DNA from: Gonocerus acuteangulatus | Taxonomy: Eukaryota > Arthropoda > Insecta > Hemiptera > Coreidae | NCBI GenBank assembly: GCA_946811695.1 | Contig: OX328131.1 | Location: 8,114,326-8,178,325, forward strand | Length of the DNA stretch: 64,000 nt | Direction: 5' to 3' | Shown: one piece after another, positions 44,801-57,300 of the stretch | How positions within the stretch are numbered: position 1 is the stretch's first letter | Layout of the letters: each line of letters begins with the position of its first letter | Made by a program: the position numbers and the translations under genes | The notes under the pieces: model-generated | Told to the model about the DNA's origin: nothing | Databases searched by the model: none | What the model saw: only the letters and a program-made list of their open reading frames with translations

Positions 44801-47800
44801 TATGGTCCCTCCTTTCCAATACATTTTTTTTTACATTTCTTTTATATTCTAGGATTAAATACACTTCTATGTAGCATGCTTTGGCTGGCAAAACTTATTT
44901 ATTCTGTGCTAAAATTTCAAATTAAACGGATCTCCCAAAAAACCACTAACACCAAAGTTATGCAGGGAATTCGATAAATGATAAAATGCTGTTTCGATTT
45001 ATCAAAAACTTGTTGCAACATATGGCGAAAATGTCATTAGTGAACGACAAGTGCAACGGTGATTTTAACGATTTCGAGCGGGAAACCTTAAGCTTGAAGA
45101 CTAGCCTCGTACAGGTCTAGCAACAGAGCTTGATGACCAACTCCTGCAGGCTACTGTAGAAGAAAATCCAGTTGTAACAGTCGAAGAGCTAGCAGAAAAA
45201 CTTGGATCGAAACATTCTACAGTCCGCCAACATAAACCGACTTATGGGATGACCTGATATATAAGATGGATTTGTCGGGAGTTAGACAGTGTGGCGGTTC
45301 GTCAAAGGCTAATAACTGCGCCTAGAGATCCTACCTCTATGGTACACTATATAGCTGGAAGGTTCCTGCCTAGGAGGTTAGTCAGTTTCCGAATACGGGA
45401 CGCTCACGTGTTTTTGTGAATAGTTACGCTTGATTGTCTTATGTTATAAAAAACTTATCAGTATGGCCATACTTAGGTGTAATGAGGAGTATTGATGGAT
45501 ATCCGCAAGTAGCCTCAGTATTAATTGTATATATATGTAGAAGGAGATAGGTTATAGTATGTACAAAGTAGTTCCTAGGTTAGCATATAATTTTAATATT
45601 TTATTAGTTATTTTAATATTTTATTAGTTATTTTATTTAATTATTAATATTAAAAAATATATATAAAAATGAACACGTGTTTTATATAACCAAAATCCGA
45701 GTGACGTCACAATTACCCCCAATGAGGTAATAGACAGAAATACCGTAGATAAATAACAAAATAACGTTAAGTCAGGAGGAAAGGTGCGATATGAGCTCCG
45801 CGTGGTGCGTGCATCAAGGACAAAATGAATCCAGGGTAACCCCAACAACCAAACTTGGTGAATCCAAGTGTAGCGCTCAAAAGGTTAATAGAAAAAAGAA
45901 CATTATTTATTGATGCTCTGTTCGAATACCTCAATAAATCATCGAAACAGTATTTACTTTAGGGCGGCGAGAAAGGACAGGGACGAAACCAACCCGAGCT
46001 TATATATTTGAAAAATAATTACTTTCTTCAATATCTCAATTAATGAATGAATTCAATTTTTTTAGGTAATTAATTTCAAAGCTTTAGAAGACTTTGCGAA
46101 AGAACAACAGAAAAAGAAATACATTCAAACAATGGATGAAAACCTGACTACTTTAATCTATCATGTTTTCCTCGAAGATATAAGCCAGGATTATGTTGAG
46201 AAGATATCATCTTGTACCAATTGGTTAGAAAAGGTTTATCAACTGGTAGCCTTCCAATCTAGAGTTTTTAAGCCAGTAATGTGGGATGTCTACCAGACAG
46301 AAGTAGGTAAGAAATGTTATGAGGTTTATGTTACATGTTACATACATAAAATAATCCCACCAGATATCCTGATTTCGCGAAAATCTTGAAAGACCACCAA
46401 CTAGGTTTAAATATCACTCGGGCTAGACCACCATGATTTTCCTCAGCAGAAACACAAAAGAAGCCAACACAATCACCATTTATCACCACCTGAACACAGT
46501 GATAAATACGAGATCATAAAAGTCTGAATGCCTTTGTGAGATACAATTTTTTGCAAATATCGCAAAACGATTGCAGGGCACCATTCGCAAGCTTTCTAAA
46601 TTTTCTACAATAAACGTTCTAATGTAATTTTTGATGGAGATATACACTCAGTCAAAAAAGTTTCCATACACCCAAAAATAATGGAATATATGCAAATAAA
46701 GGAATTCAAGAAATGTGCAATAGTATTATTTGTATAGCATTTTGTATGTTTAACAAATATAAGTGTAATTATTGCAATAATAAGTAAAAAAATATTAAAT
46801 TTATCATAATTTAAAAAATGTATGTCAAATAAGTTTCCATACACAATAAACATTAATCCTATTTTATGTACTGTGACCCACTTTCAAGTCTTAGTTGTAT
46901 AAATCTTATCTCTTCCCTTAATTCTTAGTCCAGTATTAGGTTTACTTGTGCCTGTGAGAGACTAATTTTTTTTTTTTTTTATAATGCGTGTTTCTCGTGA
47001 TATAAGAGCTAATAGTTCGCTGCCATAATCAGTGCTTGTCTCGTCGAAAAATTGCTCAATTATTAAATAAATCACATGCAACAGCACAATATGTGCTTAA
47101 CGTGCATAGTGGTTTAAAAACTCTGGAGGATAGACCACGGACGGGAAGACCAAGGAAATTGGAGTCACCACCGGAGGTTCATCCTTGTTCAAATTAATAA
47201 AGATCCTCACACATCATTGGCCACTGAACTAAATAGGGACTATGGGATTCAAGTCGACCCAGAGAACGTTAGAAATGCATTAAGAAAATAAAGGATTCAA
47301 GTGTCGGATTGCCAAAAGAAAGCCCTTCATAAGTAAGGTTAAACAGAAGAAGCTGCTACAGTTTTCCAAGGTATTCATAAATAAACCTGACAGTTTCTCG
47401 GAGAAGGTGATATTTATTGATGAGTCAAAATTTAACATTTTTGGGTCAGATGGAAGGTCAAAACTGTGGAGAAAACCAAAGGAAGCATTCAAGAGCAATA
47501 ATGTAAAACCAACATTAAAACACGGAGGTGGAAGTGTCATGGTGTGGGGGTGTGTTAGTTCATCTGATGTAGGAAATTTAGTGTTTGTTGATGGAATTAT
47601 GAACCAAAATGTTTATTTGGATATTCTAAGGGGCAATTTAAAAAAATTGGCTGAAAAACTCAGACTTGGGCAATGATACTTTTTCCAATAAGACAATGAC
47701 TCCAAACTCACAGCTAAAAAAGTAAAGGAATGGCTGCTCTATAATGTTCCAAATCAATTAAAAACACCTCCACATTCACCTGACCTAAACCCCATTGAAC

Positions 47801-48306
47801 ACCTATGAACCTATGAACTTGGTCGAAGAGTGAAAAATCAGAACATCCGAACGAAATAAGAGCTGAAAACTTTACTACAGACAGAATAAAATGAAATTAA
47901 TAATCTAGTAACAAAACAACTGGTTTGGAGTATGAAGCCCAGACTACTTGAAATCCTAAAAAGGAGGACCTACAAGTTATTAAAAAAAAATTATGGAAAT
48001 TTAATCATGCTTTGTTTGTAATGTATGGAAACTTTTTTGACATACTTTTTTAAAATTATGATAAATTTAATATTTACTAACTTATTATTGCTTTAAATGA
48101 ACTTATATATGTTAAACATAAAAAATGCTATACAAATAATTTGATAGCACATTTCTTGAATTCCTTTATTTGCATATAGCAAATTATAATTGGGTGTATG
48201 GAAACTTTTTTGACTGAGTGTATCAATCGGAGACATAAGTGCTTAAAACTTTGGAATTGTTAGTTTGTTTTTTTTCTCTCTCTGCTTGCCTAACGTTTTA
48301 AAAAAT

Positions 48307-48341
<35 letters not shown>

Positions 48342-51300
48342 TGAATTTAACAGTGTAATGAGTATTCTAGTAAAACAAAGTAAGAAAATGAGAAACGTTG
48401 TTGTAGTGTATCCAAGAGCGAATGTTATGGCAGAGGATGGAGTAATTTCCGCTTAGGATACAATCAGTTTCCGTTTTGGCTCGTGAAATCTTATATTACT
48501 TCTCTTTTAGATTCTATTCTAAAAGAGAATGGAATCTAAATCCCCCGGGGGGGAGAGGGCTGCACCCCCGCAATGTTGGTGTAATCGAAAAAAAATGCTT
48601 CATAAAAAACCTAAATAAATAAGTAAAATAAAAATAAATTAAATGAGATCACTTACATCAGAAAATATATATTTTTCTAGTGTGATAGCGTTTTAGTTCG
48701 TTGACAATTCCAATTTCTAAATTATTAGAGTTCCAATTTCCGAGGTCCAAGGAACTTGGGCCTGTCCAATCAGCAAGCAAAAAGAAGTCCTGTCATCGAA
48801 GTGCCTCAGTGCGAATATCTTTGCTTCAGTCTTCGATGGATTGAGACGGAGTTTCCACCTTTCGGACCACGATGTAATGCTGTCCAATGATGATTGTAAG
48901 TCTGTCATGGTTCCTGAAACATCAGTAACTTTTTCATGTAGGCCAACAATTTATTGGAAGATATCCCTTTGTGTTTTTCTTTACTTGAGATTTCTTCCCT
49001 TATTCTCCTCACTGCTAATAACATTTTTTTTATACATAAGTTATTTGACGAATTCAATTTTTCTGCTATGACATTTTAGATGATGATCCTGAAAATGCGA
49101 TGTTTACTATACCTGAATTCTATTCGAATGATACTGACAGCAGGTATGTAAGAAGTCTTCTTGAAAAAAACAATATGTCGCCCATCACGATAGAAGTATT
49201 GTTGAAGGCATGCGAGAACATCCCCAAAATGGCAATGGGTGAACCTTACTTTCTTAAGAACAGGTATTTTGCTCATATTCGGGAGCTTATCTCTAATTAC
49301 AATTTTAAATATCTCAAAAATTAGAAAGCTTCTTTTTAAAAAAATTGTATACAAAAATATTGGTCACAAATAAATTTAAAATACAAGAATAATACAATAA
49401 TTTGGAAAATTTTTGAAATTCTTGTGAAGTATCCTAACCGCCAATCCAAGTGGGCATTAAGTCAATATGAAAACATAACTATATGGATAAATAGCTGATT
49501 GTAAAACCAGCTGATATGCAAAATAGCTGACACATTGGTATCTGCTTAATAGAGTAATGGTTGCTTATGGCACCTTTCTTTACTTAAACACTACTAACTA
49601 CCATATGAATAATTTCATTTAAGATTTAAGCAGTTTCGGGTTTTTTTGCGAAGACCACATCCAGTTACTTTTGAAGTAGCAGTAGTGATTTATGACAGTT
49701 ACTCGTACTCGCTGATAAGCTTACTGATTAGCTTATAGGTTCTTTGCTGGTTAACTATTACTACTTGACTCGTTATCTACGGTTATAATTCATATTAATG
49801 GCAAGCAATTTATGTTAATAAAAATGTTAAGATGATCAAAATCAATTCTCTCAACTATGAAAAAAGTTATTAAGCATTACAGTTAACTGTTTTGCAGGTT
49901 ATGAAGATAACAAACAATGATATTTGTAAACACATTTTATTTCTTTTCTCTCTCTCTTTTTGGATATTTTACAATTATTTAGCATTATGGGCATAAGTGC
50001 TATGCGTTTCCGCTCGCTAAAGAAGATATCAAAACTCTAGTCAATCCAACTCGCTAAAATTAATAGAATTCTATTAATTTTAGCGACTCTAGTCTATCCG
50101 ACTTGCTAAAATTAATAGAATTCTATTAATTTTTCCGACTAAGAAACCAATCCTTTTTCTTTCTCAGGAACATCGCGAACTAATTGTAAAAGACTCATTT
50201 TTTCTCACTAACATAAACAGAGCTTTTTCATAAACAAAAGCTAATGCACTTTTGAAGGTTACTTTACTCCCAGCAAGAACGAATGCAATTGCTCATCGGA
50301 ATCCTCCAATAGGAAGGCATATGAGTCATGCGCATGTGCTGAATCACTGATACAATCACTACTGCTACTTCAAAAGTAACTGGATGTGGTCTTCGCAAAA
50401 AAAACCCCGCAGTTTCTTATTTACAGTCCTTTTATGTTTTCATTTGGATATGTTTTATATAACATTTTTTTTTTTCAAAAAAAAAACTTTCTTTATCCAA
50501 TATTCCTTTGTCCTTTGAATTTTAAAATATTTTAAATAATTAAATATTTTATTCATTCCTTTTTTAGATTTTAATATTTTCTATATTAGATTTAATTTTT
50601 TTTAGAATAGTTATATTTAAACAAAAATAAAAATAAATTGTGCATTTTAATGTGGCAGAAGGTCCAAATTCATTTAATATGCACTATTCTTCAATAACCT
50701 TTTTTTGTTCTACATGTTTCACGTCATCTTGACATCTCTTCAGGAGCACTTAAAATACAAATTTCAAGCTTAACCTTAGGAACCATCTGCAGGCAGGCCC
50801 TCATCAAGACTGTTTAGTATTAGGATCAGCTGAACCTGAATACTAAACATGCTTTGGGACTGTTTTCTGTCCTCAGCTCTGATGAAGGCTTGACATTCCA
50901 GCCGAAACATTGGTAATAGAAGCTAATTTTCCTCTGAGCGAATTTATAAGTGCTCCTGAAGAGGCGTCGAAAAGATGTGAAACTATTGAAGAATAGTGTG
51001 TAGTAAATGAATTTTGACTTTCCGCCACATAAAGATACATAGTGTTAAATAGGGGCATCTTGTTATAATGTGTTTAAAAACATTAAGTGGTGCAAGAAGA
51101 GTCAATTTTAGCATCTAGCTAATTGTTATTTTAAATGTTTCTTGATTTTTTTTTTGTTTTAAATATTGATTTTATTGTAATATAACAAAAAAAACACACA
51201 TGTGCCACATCACTATGAAAGTGTTCCCGTTCTTTATAGAATTATATTCTTTTTTTTAAGAAAAATAGCTATCTTGTCATGGTACAAGCAATTCCTTAGT

Positions 51301-54300
51301 CTGATAAATTAATTCATTGCTTTTCTTTTCTCAGAGAGAATATTGAAGTATATTACTTGGATGCTTTCTTAGATATATTACTCAGAAATCATTTCAGTTT
51401 GTTCAATATACGGGACATGTACGGATGTTTTGATCTGTGTCGAATGTATACTTCAGATCCTATCAGGTAATTTTGTAATCTTTGTAATTTTCTTGCTATA
51501 GATATGGAGAAAAGTAGTTACCTACAAACTCTTGTTTGTGCATCACTGCCAAAAAAAAAAAAAACAAAAAAAACTTGGAGTTGTTTGCCAATTCTCAGCT
51601 ACTGACTCCTCTGATGTTAATAGCAAGTAAACAACTATATAGATGTAAAAATCAGTGGTATTAACAAAATGTAGGTTCGATTGGTACTGTAAGGCCCCGT
51701 TTTCCCTTTGTCTTTGTTAAGTGAATTAGGATGAGAGAAAGGGTTGGCTGTCCATCTCTAGAGATGTGAGAACCACGAATCCGCAAACGTTGCGTCCCTG
51801 TTGTTGGAACTGCACGTGGCTGATTCGTAAGATTTAAGACCAGACAACAGTTTCTCGTCCAGCCACCTGCTAAAGCAGGAGTGGGGTACAAAAGGTATAA
51901 AAAGAGCTGGCTTACCTCCGACGGGTCAGAGTTCGCATCCGTTCCTGAGACTTGGGCCCAGAAGCTGTTCAGAGGTAGGTCAGCAACAAATTCTCTCTAA
52001 TCTCCCCAAATGATCATATTTTATAACTCTACCTAGCTGTCTCTCTGTCACTCAACCTTTTCTCTCATCGTAGCGATGTTTTATGACATTTATGTATGTA
52101 ATAGTGACCTCAGTGTAAATTATAGTTTTGAAAGGAATTTCCGCTTCTCTGAAATATTTCCCCGTTATCTATTCCTTTAAATCCCGTACTTGCTAATCAG
52201 TACCTTACAGTATGTTTAATATTTTCACCATACTGATTTCAGATTACTCGAACGGCTTCCAAAATCACTCCTGCCAATAGAAAAATCTTGTGAGAATTTA
52301 ACAAATGAATCGCTATCAGACATGCGAGGCAAGCAAATGTTTAAGTTGAACTAATCTCATTTTTTTACTCTCTCTTCATTTGCCCTGGAGACTTTCTCAA
52401 ATGTTTTACATTCATAGCATTAGCCATGAGCATTCCCAAAATCAATCTAGGATAAAACTTACATCGTCTAAAAATTATTATTATTAAATTTTGTGTAGTG
52501 AGACCAATTAGAGGATTTGAATAAGATATTACAGGCAATTTAGGCGGCGGAATGATATTTGTACAGGGCGAATCAGGATCAATAGTAAAATACTCTTTAA
52601 TTATTATGAATGCTCTTTAATTTTTTTCACTTAAGAAATACTAGCGCGATATATATATATTTATATATTTTTCTCTTCGCTCTCTCCCAGGCTCAAAAAT
52701 GGCCCAATTTTGATGAAATTTTGTACAACAATACTTCGTCTATTTCAAAAGGTCAAATTTGTTAAACAACAGAATTGGCCTACCGGAAAACGGTTTTATG
52801 GACAAAGTTCACACAAAAAAAAATGTTTGTGCTTATGACTTTTTGTTTGTAGGCTTCCAGGTACTTTTTTTATAGGTTCTCGTAGGAATTCGAATGAAAC
52901 CATTTTTAAGGTGATATTTGTAGCCCTTTTAGAGAAAAGTGGAAAATTAGTTTTTGGACATATTGGTAATGGAGTTTTCCTAGGGCGAACGTTGAGAAAG
53001 AGGATGCAGTTATTTCTGCTTAGGATATTTATGCATTTTAACAGAAATATCATTATTAATTCGTTACCCTTTTCATTCTTAGATAAATTCTTTATGAATT
53101 CGATTACCTTGCCAGTAAAAGAGAAAATTGATGCCCTGGGCTCAGTAATAATTTCAATTGAGGACCAGATAAGAAAAGATGGCCTATTGAGGTTTGTACA
53201 TACTCTCTTAATAATAAATATCTCATAATTTTATTAGAAGAACTTCTTTGTCCCCAAGTAACAAACAATCTTATCTACGAAGGGAACATGTGATAAAATT
53301 CAGATTGGACCAATGTTACTAAATTAGAGTGTCTTTTGATATTATAAGATGCTGACAAGCAAGCTGTGATTAGAACTCAACGCTTCATATATGTTAAGGA
53401 GTCTGAAACACAAAGACAAGGACTTAGGAAACGTCCAAACATTAGCGGCTGTGAGTGTAACAAATATGCTGGGAACAGTTATTACAATACTCAAAAAATA
53501 TACATCATTGAAGAATTCTCAAACGCAAATACTGGTAATATTTCTGGCCTTGAAAGTAGATCGTAGATGCTTGGACAAATTTCAATTTTTGGCTAAACCT
53601 TCTGAACTTCTCCTTGATGAATTCTGATAATCGCCATCTAACTGCTTCTGGTAAATGGCAGACTATCTTTTGTTGGTTCTTTGGGCTCAATATCAACTTG
53701 ACATAAGTTATTTAATTATATTTTTAAAACGTCAGATGGTCACATATACATTTAAAACACTTCAATTTCTCTTAATGGCCTTTAGTTATCACACTACATG
53801 TTTCATGTCTACAGTCGACTCTTCAGTTGCAACTTAACTATGTACATATTATTTTAGCCTTAACTAAGGAAGACCTTCCACAGGTAATGTCCAAACTGGA
53901 TGCGGCCCCAACTGTGGAAGATCTTTCTTAGACAAGGCTAAAATGATATGTATATATTTATGATCAGGTGGAATGTCAACAAATAAAACACGCAAGTTTA
54001 TAAATATGATTTATTAATCATGGCTCTACTGCTTTAGTGCCTCATTAGGAGCTAAACTTAAAAATATTTACAATAAAAGTAGATAAGTATGCCTTCCACT
54101 ATCTAGGCCATGTCATGACTGATATATTAAGTTGCTCCTGAAGGGCTTGGAACCTCCGCAAAGTTCCAAGAGTTTGATGTAGCCATGTGAGCCACTCTTT
54201 GTTATGGTGCCCAAGTATGGCTGGCAGGAATTTGGTGGCATTGAGGGCATCCAGAGATCTTTAAAGGGCATAAAGCGGCTCTTCGGGTTGCCAAAATATA

Positions 54301-57300
54301 CTCTGAACAATGCCATATATCTGTAAACTGGTAAAAAATCACAACCTAAAGCTATGTCTGGAAAACATTCAAAGATTGGTGACATTGTCGATAGAGAGGC
54401 TTCCTGGTTGAGTGTTTCACAAGACGATTCATTTCACCTGTTCAATACATTTTAAAAATAAGTGTAATGGAGTTGAATAAAAACCTGTAGCCTTCCTAGT
54501 ACCTCCTCCCGGGCAGATGTCTGGCCTAGTGGTACACCCTACACGGAGAATGTGTACTTGTTCAGAGAATGTCCCCTATATCAGGCAGCTTAACCTGTGC
54601 ACTGATTGTCAGAAGTCTGACTCGCAGAAACTCCGTCATGTTAACACGTATGTTATCCATAGTGTCATTTGGAAGGCTTAGAAGAGAAATAAACATTTTT
54701 TTGTTTTCAAATTTCGTGAAAATTGTCAACAACCGCTCGAACAATTACCACTGAGGGGTTATGGTCTTGTATGGTTTATAGGACTATAATCAGTCATTGG
54801 TTTCATTAATAATCCAATGTACCAGACTCTTGACTAGGCCTTAGGTAAAACATGCCCGTCAAAGGTGTGAAACATTAACACAAAGCCATTTTGATACCAC
54901 AAGCAAGACAATTGTAAGTATTATAATTGTTCTCAATTTCTAGGTATGGAGGTTGGGTCATAGATGACATGCCAAATAACGTTAAGTTACTAACTGCATT
55001 GGATAATGCGGGTTTATTTCCAAGAAATATCATTTTCTTGGATGATCCTGATAACGTTTATGGAACCGAAGTGACTAACCATGAAATTATGGAATCAAGA
55101 ATGGCTGACATAGGTGAGTCGAAGATATTTTCTCTTGAGGACATTGCATTATGTTACTCACCATTCATCATCTTTTGTTTATTTATTAATTATCACAACA
55201 GAAGTGATTAGATTGTACTCTGGTGAATAGATGATTTTTATCTAGTCATGTTTCCAAAATTTTATGTAAATGAAAATACATCTTGTTTATTGACAAAACC
55301 ACAACTAAAATAATGGGGCTTAAAATACTGGGAAAACCAAGGCATACAGAAATTATAAGCTAAGAAAAATGAGTGAGTTCTCACATGAGTATGCCTACAT
55401 AATTAACAAACCAGTGCTCGGTTTCATCATTATGACCTTAAATAAAACATTGCATATATTTTCGGGGATGCTGCCTTACATTGGCCACTACAGCACTTCT
55501 CAGAATCCGCATCATACGATTGATGAAGCAGATGTATGCCTATGTCTGGAGTATGTGAATGACTGTTACAGAGAGCAAATGACCGACCGACTCGCTCCAG
55601 CAGGACTGCCAAGATCAAAGCAAACCGCTAAATCTGCCAGGGCTACCTAGATCAACACACCAACTACAGCCTGTTCAGATAGATAGAAAAGTTCAAGTCC
55701 ACGTGCGCGAAATTGTGAGAGAAATATTCCTGACGGTTCCGCCATTTGCAAATTCCCATTTCAAAGAACAACATGTTGCGTAGAACTCAATAAAACTGAT
55801 TATGTCTTGTATAGAACCAGGGAAGGCTTTGAGATGTCAGGAAAGGGAGATAGTGTTTAATATTTATTGGTGCTCCTCGACCATTGTCCTATTGTGCGAA
55901 GGGTCAAACCTTACCTTAAACACTTGATGAACTTCAGAGGTGCCTGATTTTGGTCAATCTCCTGATTTCATCTTTGGCGGCCCTTCCGAAATGTAGGAAC
56001 CGCCTTCTTTCCAATGCTACACATTCAAACATGCTTTGGTGTTTCATGCTTGTCTTTGCACCATCTGCAGACTGGTCATGACCTCATCTTCCTAATATAC
56101 ATATTTAGGGTACAGTGGCCTGAGATGGTTGCTACTATTTCCATTAAGTCGCTTCTGGCTAGACCCAAGAAAATGTCTTTCTTATCTATACTTCTGAGGT
56201 CTACGGAGGAACTTTGTTAGGCAATTTTCTGTTTTTCCTAGAATTTTCCAAACTTTCCTTTGGCTTTTGCTACTATTGTTTGATCTATCCACCATTTTTC
56301 AGCTGCTAAATCAGTGGACTGTATGAAGAGAAAACAAGAATGTGTGAATTAAATAAAATATAATTAAATTAAAATACACTGCTTATTGAGGAGTTTTGCC
56401 AAAATCAGAGACATATGATGTTAGAGTGTTAGCAATTTTGAGCTGAAATTTGAGTTTGGGATTGATGAGATGCTGAATGTAGCAGATGAGCTCGGAAATA
56501 AAATGATGGATTGCACATGCAGCAGGCTTTGGATTGCACATGCAGCAGGCATTGGATTGCACATGCAGCAGGCTTTGGATTGTTTAATCATAAACGAGAT
56601 GATTGGTTAATATAGTGCATGCATGCAGGCAAATTCCATTGATGCCTGAACCTGCAATCAAAACTAAAAATGCACTCACAGGCGAGGGTCTTTGTCTCCT
56701 ATTGGTTACAGGTTACTCTCATGTTACTGTCGCTGGCCGTCTGCAGTCCTGCTCCATTTTCCTCATGCTGGCGACTAGGGTTTAACTCCTTCATAACTTT
56801 CATAATGCGTTGAGTGAGAAAACTTGGCCTGCGCGTGGTTCGAAAACTAGAATACAAATGTGCCTGTTCAAGTCGTTTTTTGGTGGTGAAAAGCGCTAAC
56901 TGGTCTTAATTACCTTAAGGATTGACACTCCAATAAATAAAAACTAAAACAAAAAAAAATGCAAGGTGATGAGTTAATGATGCACTTGATGATGCCAGAG
57001 TAGAGCACCTGACAGCAGAAGCATTGCGGGTTTCTCATCTGGCGCAAACTACTATTTCCCCTTTAGCACAGGCTATTGATAAACCAACAAATGACAGCGG
57101 GCCTATAGGTGTTAAGTATTTAATAATGGCATTAGTTTCTGAAATATGGTTTTCATACTTCTTTTCTTTTTTTTTTTTTTGGTTGTATTTAAGGCGTGTC
57201 AACCGTTGGGGTCATTAACGCCAGTCATACTTCTTTACATTCTGTTTTATTCATACTCGTTAACTAAGCTGAGACTCCTACTAATAAACTCCTTTGGCTT

